Below are positions 12,879-22,089 of a DNA stretch of 64,000 nucleotides, in pieces; the stretch's first letter is position 1; every line of letters begins with the position of its first letter. The stretch is from positions 186,001 through 250,000 of the forward strand of contig NZ_CP018022.1 in NCBI RefSeq assembly GCF_001886495.1. The letters run 5' to 3'. Origin of the DNA: Spiroplasma sp. NBRC 100390. Lineage in GTDB: Bacteria; Bacillota_I; Bacilli_A; Mycoplasmatales; Mycoplasmataceae. A program made the position numbers and the translations under genes. The notes under the pieces were generated by a model that did no database searches, had not been told where the DNA came from, and saw nothing but the letters and a program-made list of their open reading frames with translations.

Positions 12879-13637
12879 ATGTTGAAAACAGCACAGATTA
12901 AAAATTTAATTTACTGTAGTATTCTTTTTATTTTGGAAGTTATTATTTTAACTTTAACTTATTTTTATAGTCTATTTCATTATCAATTAAATTGGTTAAG
13001 TTACTCATGATATTTTATTAGTTGATGAAGTGTACAAACTGATTTATTAATTTTGTTATTTGCGCTAGGTGGTTTGATTTATTTTAGTAGACAAAAATAT
13101 TGTTATTTTGTTACAAATCATCTTTTTGTTCTATATATTGTTTTTGCTGCATTGCTAACTTTTTTGTTTTTTACAATTGGTACTGTGATTGGAGCAATTA
13201 CAGGACAAAAATTTACTGCAAGTTGAAATAATACTACGATTTATTGAATTAGTACTGTTGTTCAACATTGACTTTGTCCAATTATTTTTATTGTCTACTT
13301 TTGTTTAAGGTTTGAAAAAAAACTAATTAATCATCGGGATTTTTATGTTCGAAAATTATACAAGTTTTATTTGCATCCTGTTTTTTACACAATTTTTATT
13401 GCTTTACGACAAATGGTATTATTGTTGACCCCGATTGATGAAAAATTATGAAATTATAGTGCTCCTGCGAAAAACTATTATGTCCCATATTTTTTTCAAG
13501 ATTTTCGGAAACCAGAGTATTATATTTTATATTTGATTGTCTTGGGTTTAATTACTGCCCTATTGGTTTCAATTGTTATTAATTTAAACAATTTATTAGT
13601 TAATCGCCAAAAAATTAAAACATACCAAGAGAACTAA
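12879..13637 (+). CDS. Six-helix integral membrane protein, function unknown
   Basis: The 252-residue product has about six strongly hydrophobic segments and many Trp residues encoded by TGA (YSWYFISWWSVQ, ASWNNTTIYWIS). The loops are short; two carry charged motifs (LHPVFYTIFIALRQ and PYFFQDFRKPEYY). I chose the ATG at 12879, 2 bases after the rsmI stop, with AAGGAG inside the rsmI end as ribosome site. The topology resembles the Pr6Pr-type membrane proteins annotated in mollicutes, but I hold that loosely. No transport or enzyme motif is seen. Confidence 0.8.
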
Positions 13638-13716
13638 TAATTATAAAAATATTATTGGTCCACTTAAAATCACTGACAAAGCCAATTTTAATTAGAATTA
13701 AATAAAATAAAAAGGA

Positions 13717-13757
13717 TATAAATTTTTATTTTGCGGTAAAATTAAATTACATATTAA
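13717..13757 (+). promoter_or_regulatory. Shared upstream element, copy 1
   Basis: This AT-rich segment contains ATTTTGCGGTAAAATT. It matches 15498-15538 at most positions over about 40 bases (ATTTTACGGTAAAATT in the second copy). Its role is unknown; a promoter or regulator site is an inference. Confidence 0.45.
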
Positions 13758-13832
13758 TAAAAAATCACTATGTTTTTAAATAACTTAACAAAAATATCAA
13801 TTATCTAAAAGAAATTGAGATGAAGAGTTATG

Positions 13833-13862
13833 TTGATTACTAATAATAGATTTTATTATAAA
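13833..13862 (+). promoter_or_regulatory. Candidate promoter for the M60 gene
   Basis: TTGATT and TATAAA are separated by 18 bases, about 130 bases before the start codon at 13990. Confidence 0.4.
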
Positions 13863-13989
13863 ATTAATCTTTTGATTAATTTTTTGCATGCCAAATATTT
13901 AGTCTTACTTTGAAAGGAGTACACTCCGCCAATATGTTAGTTTTTTAAATTTTAAATCAATAAAACTAAGATGAAAGTGGGGAAAAATA

Positions 13990-15423
13990 ATGAAAAAATT
14001 ATTGAGTTTATTAGGAACAATGACAATAATCGGAAGTAGTATTCCAACCGTAGTTGCTGTAAGTTCATATAATGAAAGAATTAATTTAAGAGTTAATAAA
14101 AATAATATTAGGGAAGTAGCACTTGTTTCAGCAGATGAAGCTAAAAATAGAGAGAATCGTTGATTTAGACATTCTGAATTTAAACCAACAGGATATTTTT
14201 TAGAAGCTGGAATTAAATATGAAATTATCATAAATAAGAATGAATATCTTACAAATATTTTTTTCAGAGTTGGGCAATGAGGAAAATATAAAAATATAAA
14301 TAATGGTCATGAATATTTTGAAAGTTTTTTAGTTATTGGCGAAACAAGTATAGTTATTCCAGAATATTCTGGTGTACTTTATATTGAAGATAATAATCAA
14401 ACAGATTTGGAAGTAATTGATATAGTAACAGATGATTCAGAGGAATTCATTAAAATACCAACTTTTAAAATAAATGAAACAGATCAAACTGAATTTATTA
14501 CACAAATTAAGACAACAAAGTCACCATTTGTGGAATTTGTTTCTAAACACTATTTTGCAACAATGCAAACAGATATGATCAAAAATGTGGTATTATCACG
14601 CCCACAACATTCTTTTAATGTAACATTAAACCATTGAGATAATGTTTGAAATTGAACCAATGATTTTTATGGTTTAAATGCAAAAAATAAGGATATTAGT
14701 AAAAAATTTCCTCAGTATATTCATATAGCTAACGAGGACAACTCTTGGGGTTATGCCAATGCTACTCATGGACGAGTAATGTTCCAAAATAGTACTGGCG
14801 CTGGCAAAGATTTATTCTTAGATCAAATTACTGATCAATGACCATTATGGCATGAAACTGGCCATACCTATCAGACATTGCAATATAAGTGACACGATTT
14901 AACTGAAGTCAGTAATAATCTTAGTGCATTATATATTCAACAAAAGTTAGGAATTCAATTAAGAATTTATAAAGAAAGTGAAAAACAACAAGCAATTAAG
15001 AGATATTTAGCACAACAAAATGAGAATAAGGATTTTAATAATCTTAGTGGTGATATTGGTAGTTGAATTAGGTTAGGAATGCTTTGACAATTGCAAATGG
15101 GCTTTGGTCATAATTTTTATCCAGTATTAAATAAAATATATCGTCAAATTAATAATGGTAAAGATTCTGAATCAATGCCTCGTTTTGATACTGATGAGAA
15201 AAAAATACAAATGTTTATTAGAATAACTTCATATGTAACTGATTATAATTTAAAACAATTTTTTAATGAGTGGGGAATAAAGCTAACTGCAGAGACAGAA
15301 AATATTATTAGTAGATATAAACCTTTGACAAAACCAATTTGAAATAATATTGCTGAGTTAAAAACAGAATTTGACCCAATTATTCAAGAAATGGTGCCAT
15401 TTAAACTAGTTGAAATTGAATAA
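13990..15423 (+). CDS. Secreted M60-family (enhancin-like) zinc metallopeptidase
   Basis: This is 477 residues with ten or more TGA-Trp codons. The N-terminus (MKKLLSLLGTMTIIGSSIPT, then VVAVSS) is a Sec signal peptide without a lipobox Cys. The zinc site is HETGH (H288, E289, H292) followed by a third-ligand candidate E306, the HExxH...E gluzincin pattern of peptidase family M60. The preceding region (IHIANEDNSWGYANATHGRV) and the later GMLWQLQMGFG and NLKQFFNEWGI also fit M60. M60 enzymes cut mucins and other glycoproteins, so the likely target is host surface or gut glycoprotein. The gene is monocistronic, with a promoter-like upstream region and its own terminator. Confidence 0.85.
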
Positions 15424-15427
15424 AATA

Positions 15428-15462
15428 AAAATGGTCTTATTTTTAAAATAAGACCATTTTTT
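15428..15462 (+). terminator. Terminator after the M60 gene
   Basis: AATGGTCTTAT and ATAAGACCATT form a perfect 11-bp stem with loop TTTTAAA, followed by six or more T. Confidence 0.9.
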
Positions 15463-15497
15463 ATAATTTAAAATCAAGAAAAGGTAAATAAAAATGG

Positions 15498-15538
15498 TAT
15501 AAATTCTTATTTTACGGTAAAATTGAAGTACATAGTAA
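15498..15538 (+). promoter_or_regulatory. Shared upstream element, copy 2
   Basis: This is the second copy of the 13717-13757 element, with the core ATTTTACGGTAAAATT. It lies about 30 bases upstream of the next start codon, closer than copy 1 is to its gene. Confidence 0.45.
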
Positions 15539-15565
15539 TTTATAGAAATAGAGGGATATGATATT

Positions 15566-16441
15566 ATGACACAACAGAATAATTTCTGAGCAGATGTTGA
15601 AAAAGGAATGATGAATTATTTAACAAAATATATTAATCTTTTTGAAGCAGATTATCAAAAGGATACGGCAGAAAAAAATCAAAAAATTGAGGCATTTTTA
15701 GCAGGAGCTAAATTTAAAACTAATTTTGAAGATTTATTTAATTTTGTTAAAACAGAAATTAAACCTTTATTTGATGATATTAGGGCTGAATATTTAGAAG
15801 ACAAAAAACCAGAAGAAGTTGATCAAAAAAAAGTGACAACATTAATTGAAGTAAGTAAATTATTTAATGCAATTATTCCGCTACCTCGTTTTTTAAATGA
15901 TTTTATGACTAGTGCCAAGGAATCAAGTCCAGTTGATTTAAATAAACTTTTCGTAGATATGATGAAAGTAGAAATTATTGAATTAACAAAAATTTATGAT
16001 GAGGAAATTAAAGGTTTAGATTCAGCCCTTGATAAATGTTTAGAAGATATTAACCAAGCAACTGATGCGTTAGAAATTTGAAATTTAGTAAACCAATTAG
16101 GATTATTCTTACAGCGTGATATTGTTTTAACTGAATTTTCAGTTGATCAAGAAGAAGAAAAATTAAAAGCACAATTAGAAAATATTGATAAAATTGAAAA
16201 AGATTTTAATGAGGGAAAAATTAAGTTACCAGAATTTAATAAAACAAAAATTATTGAGGAAGTACAAGCTTATCACAAGTTTGTTCTTGGTTTAACCCCA
16301 GAAAAACGATTAGAAATTGCTCAAAAAACAGCAGATTATCGAAACAAAGTTGTTCCATTAGTACAAATTATTCAGTGTTTACATGATTTGTTAATGAATA
16401 TTTTAACTTCAACTAATATTATCAATACTGCAAAACAATAA
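15566..16441 (+). CDS. Helical cytoplasmic protein, unknown
   Basis: The product is 291 residues, acidic, rich in Glu, Lys, Asp and Leu, and predicted almost wholly helical. It has no signal peptide or membrane segment. The start at 15566 is preferred over the in-frame ATGs at 15608 because GAGGGATATG lies upstream and the extra N-terminus (MTQQNNFWADVEKG) uses TGA as Trp. No enzyme motif was recognised. It is bracketed by terminators and carries its own copy of the shared upstream element, so it is a single-gene unit. Confidence 0.75.
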
Positions 16442-16459
16442 GAAATTTATTGTTTTTTT
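16433..16459 (+). terminator. Terminator after the helical unknown
   Basis: AAACAATAA and TTATTGTTT form a 9-bp stem with a 5-base loop, then a T run. The stem includes the stop codon region. The T run also overlaps a possible -35 for the arc leader. Confidence 0.8.
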
Positions 16460-16761
16460 ATTTAAAAGAGTATATTATAAACATATAAGGATAAAAAAGT
16501 AAGGAATGGCATCTTTACTTCTGCAATATGTAAAAGTCATATTGTTCAATAAATATATATTGTGCTAGGAGAACAACGAATACAAAAAAGTATATTTATT
16601 TAAATGATATTAAAATATTACAACTTGATAAGCATCCTGCATATTTAAAAACAACTTGTTTTTTACTTTTTTTGCATATTTATCTTTAAAATTTTTTAAT
16701 AAAATATTTTTGTTAAAGTATTTTATTAAAGATTAACGTAGAAAGAAAGAGGAAATGTAAC
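16442..16761 (+). promoter_or_regulatory. 320-base leader of the arginine deiminase cluster
   Basis: A promoter candidate (TTGTTT at 16450, TATTAT at 16473, 17-base gap) would give a leader of about 280 bases. The leader has two copies of TGCATATTTA (16638-16647 and 16673-16682) and a perfect 12-bp inverted repeat (16695-16706 and 16719-16730) ending 31 bases before the arcA start. The TGCAT-type half sites faintly recall ArgR boxes; that is an inference. Confidence 0.5.
16695..16730. repeat. 12-bp perfect AT inverted repeat upstream of arcA
   Basis: TTTAATAAAATA and TATTTTATTAAA are separated by 12 bases. No T run follows directly, so it looks more like an operator or RNA hairpin than a terminator. 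Confidence 0.6.
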
Positions 16762-17961
16762 ATGGCAGAAAAATATGGTATTAATGTTTACTCAGAAATC
16801 GGCAAACTAAAAACCGTTTTATTACATCGACCTGGCGATGAATTGGCTAATTTATCACCAGATTTGTTAGAAAGGTTATTGTTTGATGATACACCAGATT
16901 TAGCAGTTGCGCAAAAAGAACATGATGCTTTTGCAAAAGTTTTTAAAGATTTAGGCGTAGAAGTTTTATATATTGAAAAATTAGTCGCTGAAGTTTTAGA
17001 AACTGATTCAAAAATGCGGCAAACTTTACTAGACCAATTTTTAAAAGAATCTGGTGCAAAAGCAGAGTATATTAGTAAATTACGTACTTATTTAGACAAA
17101 TTAGATAATCAAGCTCTTGTTAATAAAATGATTGCGGGAGTGACAAAATATGAATTAGGAGTTGAGATAACTGATGATTATCCGTTAGCGGTTGATCCTC
17201 TACCAAATATTTTATTTCAACGTGATCCATTTGCATCAATTGGGAATGGAGCAACTATCCACAAAATGTTTACGGTAACAAGAAATCGTGAAACATTATT
17301 TTCTGATGTTGTTTTAAGACATCACCCACGTTTTAAAGATAAAATTAATTATTGATATAGTCGTGATGAAAAAGAAACTTTAGAAGGTGGAGACATTTTA
17401 GTCTTAAACAAAAAAACATTAATTATTGGCGCATCACAGCGGACATCAATGGAAGCAATTAAAAAGGTAGCAAAAAATTTAATTGAAAATGATTCAGTTA
17501 GTTACGAAAAAGTAATTGCGTTAGATTTAAAAACAAAAAATCGTGCTTTTATGCACTTAGATACTGTTTTTACAAACATTGACTATGATAAATTTATTGC
17601 TCATCCATTAATTTTTGAAGCAATGGGTGAATTTAAAATTTTTGAGATCACAAAAAATGGGGTTACAGAAATTAAAGAAACAATTAAAGATTATTTATCA
17701 GCAGAAGTAGGGAAACCAGTACATATTTTTAAATGTGGTGGAGAAGACCCAATTGCCCAAGCAAGAGAACAATGAAATGATGGAACAAATGTAATTACAG
17801 TTCGTCCTGGTGAAGTAATTGCTTATTCACGTAATCATATTACGATTGAAGAATTAAAAGCAGCACGAGTTAAAGTTCATGTCATTGATTCATCTGAATT
17901 ATCACGAGGACGTGGTGGACCTCGTTGTATGTCAATGCCAATTTGAAGAGAAGATATTTAA
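16762..17961 (+). CDS. arcA: Arginine deiminase
   Basis: This is 399 residues with TGA-Trp codons. The N-terminal [26 protein letters not shown] and HLDTVFT are all present, and the nucleophile C389 lies in [12 protein letters not shown] near the C-terminus. ArcA hydrolyses arginine to citrulline and ammonia, step one of the fermentative ATP-yielding pathway. It heads arcA-arcB-arcD-arcC. The ribosome site is AGAAAGAGGAAA. Its length is slightly below the usual 405-415. Confidence 0.96.
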
Positions 17962-17999
17962 AACATTAATATTATATTTAAAAGGAGAGAAAAAATAAT

Positions 18000-19004
18000 A
18001 TGGCTGTAAATTTAAAAGGAAGAAGTTTTTTAACTTTATTAGATTTCACACAAAGAGAAATTTATTATTTATTAGATTTAGCAAAACAATTGAAAGATGC
18101 AAAATATGCTGGAACAGAACAAAAACCATTAGCTGGTAAATCTGTTGCTTTGTTATTTGCAAAGGATTCAACACGAACAAGATGTGCCTTTGAAGTAGGA
18201 GCATTTGATTTAGGAATGCACCCCGTTTATTTAGGACCAAGCGGTAGTCAAATGGGGAAAAAAGAATCAATTGAAGATACAGCAAAAGTATTAGGAAGGA
18301 TGTTTGATGGAATTCAATTCCGTGGTTTCAAACAGACTGATGTTGAAGCTTTAGCAAAATATTCAGGAGTACCAGTTTGAAACGGTTTAACTGATGAATT
18401 TCACCCAACACAAATGTTAGCTGACATTTTAACATTGCAAGAAGAAAAAGGTCGTCGTAACATGAAGGGGTTAAAATTTGTTTACTTTGGAGATTCGCGT
18501 TTTAATATGGCAAATAGTTATATGGTTGTTAGTGCTAAATTAGGAATGCATTTTGTTGCTTGTGCACCAAAAGATTTATGACCAGACAAAGAATTGTTAA
18601 AAAAAGTAGAAGCTATTGCAAAAGAACATGGTGGATCAATTACTTTGACTGAAGATCATAAAACAGCAGCAAAAGATGCTGATGCTATTGCAACTGATGT
18701 ATGAGTATCGATGGGAGAAGATCCATCAGTGTGAGGTCAAAGAATTAAAGATTTAACACCATACCAAGTAACAATGGAAAAAATGAAACAAGCAAAAGAA
18801 GATGTTATTTTCTTGCATTGTTTACCAAGTTTCCACGATGCTGAAACTGATACTGCACAACAAGTGATTAAACAATTCGGAGGAACTGGTGAATTGGAAG
18901 TTACTGATGAAGTATTTCAATCAAAATATTCACGTGTTTTTGAAGAAGCGGAAAATCGTTTACACACTATTAAAGCAGTAATGCTAGCAACAATTCGTGG
19001 CTAG
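18000..19004 (+). CDS. arcB: Catabolic ornithine carbamoyltransferase
   Basis: This is 334 residues. The carbamoyl-phosphate loop STRTR is at residues 57-61, FRGF follows, and the ornithine-binding HCLP motif is at 273-276. Its placement between arcA and the antiporter indicates the catabolic direction: citrulline plus phosphate to ornithine plus carbamoyl phosphate. AAAGGAGAG lies upstream of the ATG. Confidence 0.95.
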
Positions 19005-19042
19005 AATTTATTGAAAAATAGAATTCAGAAAGGTTTACAGAA

Positions 19043-20533
19043 ATGGATGTAAAAAATAAAAAGAAGTTTAAGTTTAAATTACCAACAGCATTCACAATTT
19101 TATTAGGAATTACGTTGTTAATTATTATTATTTCTTGAATTCCAGGAACAACAGGGTCTTATGCTGATGCGGATGGAAAAACGCATGCTGGAGGACCAGC
19201 TGGAATTTTTGACTTATTTTTAGCCCCAATGGAAGGATTTAAAGATAAAGTTGATGTTATTGTCTTTATCTTAGTGCTGGGAGGATTCTTAGGAATTGTT
19301 ATTGAATCCAAAGCATTAGATGCCGGAATTGGGCGATTAGTAGCAAAAATGAAAGGTCGCGAAATTTGAATTATTCCAATTGTAATGTTTTTATTTTCAG
19401 TTGGAGGAACAACTTACGGAATGGGAGAAGAAACGATTGCGTTATATCCTGTTATTATTCCGGTTTTATTAGCTGCTGGATTTGATGTCTTGACAGCTGT
19501 TATGACAATTTTGTTGGGAGCTGGAATTGGGTGTATTGGGTCAACTTTAAACCCATTTGTAGTTCAAATTGCAGTTTCTAATGCGGGTGTTCTTGATTTA
19601 ACATCATCAACAGGAATTGTTTGAAGAGTAGTATCATGACTATTACTAACGGCAGGGGGAATTGCCTTTGTTGTTTGATATGCGTTACGAGTTCGTCGTA
19701 CTCCAGGGAAATCACCATTATTTGATAAAAAAGATTTCTATGAAGCAGAATTTGCAATTGCTGCTGATTTACCTGAATATAATAAAAAACGAAAAGCAAT
19801 TATGGCCATTTTTATGATTGCCTTTGTTTTGATGATTTTTGCCTTAATTGGGTGAGATAAATTTGGAATTCCGATATTTGTTGATTTTACAGAGTTAGTT
19901 AGCAAACACGCTCCATGAATTGCACATTTCTTTGCGCCATTAGGCCAATGATATTTTATGGAAATTTCGGCGTTATTCTTTATTGCGTCAATCATTATTG
20001 CATTAATTAACTGAAAAGGAGAAGAAAACTATGTTAATAGTTTTATTCGTGGATCAGCTGATATTTTATCAGTGTGTTTAATTATTGCGTTTGCTGCTGG
20101 GATTGGTTTCATTATGACTAATACTGGAATGCAAACTAAATTAGTTAGTGGATTATCTTCACCAATGTCGTCATTAGGAAAAACTGGCTTTATTATGGTG
20201 GCGTTCTTCTTCTTCTTAATTATTTCCTTTGTAATTCCATCAACTTCAGGATTTGCAACAGCGGTCTTTCCAATTTTAGGACCAGTTGCGAATGGAGTTT
20301 CAACTGGATTAGCATCAGGAACAATTACTGCCTTTTCATTTGCTAATGGAATTATTAACTTAATTTCACCAACTAGTGCAATTTTAATGGCAGCATTATC
20401 AATTTCAAAAGTTCCATATGATCGCTTTATTAAAGCATCATGGCCATTACTTGTTGGAATTACTGTTGGGTCAATTGTCTTGTTGGCAATTGGTACTTTA
20501 TTACCAATTTCAAATACTGGGCCTTGATTCTAA
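19043..20533 (+). CDS. arcD: Arginine/ornithine antiporter candidate (YfcC/DcuC superfamily)
   Basis: This is 496 residues with about twelve hydrophobic segments. A cytoplasmic Lys-rich start (MDVKNKKKFKFK) precedes the first helix. Conserved stretches include FSVGGTTYGMGEETIALYP and FVIPSTSGFATAVFPILGP, typical of YfcC/ArcD2-type carriers of the DcuC-like fold. Substrate is inferred from position inside the arc cluster: import arginine, export ornithine. The start at 19043 has AGAAAGG upstream. Confidence 0.87.
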
Positions 20534-20557
20534 TAATAAGAAAGGATATGTAAATTT

Positions 20558-21490
20558 ATGGCAAGAATAGTTGTTGCGTTAGGGGGAAACGCTTTAGGAA
20601 ACTCCCCCACTGAACAACAAGAAATTGTAAAAGATACCGCAAAAGCAATGGTTGATATTATTGAAAACGGTGATGAGTTAATCATTGCGCATGGAAATGG
20701 ACCACAAGTTGGAATGATTAACAATGCCTTTGATGAAGCATCACATGTTAATAATAAAATTCCAATGATGCCATTTCCAGAATGTGGCGCAATGTCACAA
20801 GCTTATATTGGATATCATTTACAAAATGCAATTTTAAATGAATTAAATAAACGAAAAATTAATAAAAATGTTGTGACGATTGTAACACAAGTTGAAGTTG
20901 ACCAAAAAGATCATGCCTTTAATAATCCAACAAAACCAATTGGTGCTTTTTATCCGGAAGCAGAAGCAAAGGCATTAGCAGCAAAGAACGGTTTTACAGT
21001 TAAAGAAGATGCTGGACGAGGATGACGACGAGTAATTGCTTCGCCACAGCCCGTTAATATTGTTGAAAAACAAATTATTGAAGATTTAATTAGTAAGGGA
21101 CATATTGTTATTACTGTTGGTGGTGGGGGAATTCCCGTTGTAAAAACCGCTAATGGTTATCAGGGTGTTCCGGCTGTAATTGATAAAGATTTTGCTAGTG
21201 CAAAATTAGCAGAATTAATTAAGGCAGATAAACTAATGATTTTAACCGCAGTTGCGAAAGTTGCAATTAATTATGGTAAACCTAATCAAGAGGCTTTAGA
21301 TGTGTTAACATTAGCTGACGCTGATAAATACATTGCTGAAAATCAATTTGCACCAGGTAGTATGTTGCCGAAAGTGCAAGCCGCAATGAAATTTGCAAGT
21401 TCAGGTGCTAAAACAGTTGCCATTATTGCCGAATTAGCACAAGCAAAAGCAGCATTAGCTGGTAGTGCGGGAACAACGATAAAAAAATAG
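20558..21490 (+). CDS. arcC: Carbamate kinase
   Basis: This is 310 residues of the amino-acid kinase fold. The opening [19 protein letters not shown], and [15 protein letters not shown] with LMILTAV are all typical. [13 protein letters not shown] near the C-terminus is the nucleotide-site lysine region. It makes ATP from carbamoyl phosphate and ADP, completing the pathway. AGAAAGGATATG precedes the start, and a terminator follows. Confidence 0.96.
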
Positions 21491-21499
21491 TTTATTTAT

Positions 21500-21530
21500 A
21501 AAAAAGTATTTTTTTAAAATACTTTTTTTA
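21500..21530 (+). terminator. Terminator of the arc cluster
   Basis: AAAAAGTATTT pairs with AAATACTTTTT, followed by a T run. Confidence 0.85.
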
Positions 21531-21570
21531 TTTTTAATATATTATTAAAATAGTAATAAATTAATTAGAT

Positions 21571-21592
21571 AGGGGGCGCTCCCTTATTTTTT
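21571..21592. repeat. GC-rich palindrome with T run
   Basis: AGGGGGCGCTCCCT is self-complementary apart from one G-T pair and is followed by TATTTTTTT. It stands out in DNA that is otherwise more than 70% A+T. It could be a terminator or an element border. Confidence 0.5.
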
Positions 21593-21819
21593 TATCCCAA
21601 AATTACAATATAATTCAAGAAAGGTAACGAGTATGGTTTTTAACTTTGCTATGTTATAATTATGCTAAGAGTTTTAACTACTTCATAATTGTTTTTCCAA
21701 ATAGTTAGGCGGTAATTTAATGGAATTGTTATAAATCATTTGTGACATTCTGAAAATAATCACCCTCCTATTACAAATTATTTACATATATAAAGAATCA
21801 TCCGAATAGAATAATTTAG

Positions 21820-21963
21820 ACATATAGTGGAGTGGCTAACTCTCACTTTTTTAATTGTTTCCAACCTAATGCTATTATATTTTCTGAAAAACCAAGCAAT
21901 CCTATTTTTGGGGATGGTGTTGTAATTTTGGGAGAGAATAAAAAAGGATGACCTTCTTTCTAA
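21820..21963 (+). pseudogene. 47-codon coding remnant, origin unknown
   Basis: One frame reads TYSGVANSHFFNCFQPNAII and continues through FGDGVVILGENKKGWPSF to a TAA, with a TGA-Trp near the end. There is no start codon with a ribosome site, and the frame is closed upstream by TAG. Its composition is protein-like, with Gly, Pro and Asn turns. It may be the C-terminal tail of a lost gene. Confidence 0.3.
21826..21852 (+). terminator. Terminator-like hairpin in the gene-poor region
   Basis: AGTGGAGT pairs with ACTCTCACT (one bulge) over a 5-base loop, then TTTTTT. No intact plus-strand gene precedes it. Confidence 0.5.
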
Positions 21964-21994
21964 TTAGTTTATTTAAGAAAAATCAATTAGAAAG
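21956..21994. repeat. 10-bp inverted repeat
   Basis: CTTTCTAATT and AATTAGAAAG are exact complements 19 bases apart. It lies about 95 bases upstream of the beta-propeller lipoprotein gene. Confidence 0.5.
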
Positions 21995-22089
21995 GTGGAT
22001 TTATGTCATATATTAATTATAAATTAAATATCAAACTTATTAAATAAATTGAAACCCGATTTAACAATTATAAAAAAGGAGCTTTCATT

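Larger units (their letters stand above)
13638..13989 (+). other. 352-base intergenic region ahead of the M60 gene
   Basis: No coding frame is supported. It holds a short element (13717-13757) shared with the region upstream of the 15566 gene, and a plausible promoter at 13833-13862. AAAGGAG at 13913 is not followed by a usable frame. Confidence 0.5.
21491..22089 (+). other. 599-base gene-poor region with decayed coding traces
   Basis: After the arc terminator there is no intact gene. It contains a GC-rich palindrome (21571-21584), a minus-strand GGAGG-preceded fragment of about 25 codons (around 21690-21763), a bulged hairpin with T run (21826-21852), a plus-strand fragment of 47 codons (21820-21963), and a 10-bp inverted repeat (21956-21965 and 21985-21994). 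This looks like the remains of one or two genes or a mobile element. I cannot identify the source. Confidence 0.45.

Noticed and set aside
16507-16569. 20-codon frame in the arc leader as a leader peptide
   Set aside because: The AAGG is only one base from the ATG, and the codons show no arginine enrichment.
21690-21763. Minus-strand fragment with GGAGG and about 25 codons
   Set aside because: Too short, with the spacing from GGAGG to the first ATG too long; kept only as a trace in the gene-poor region.
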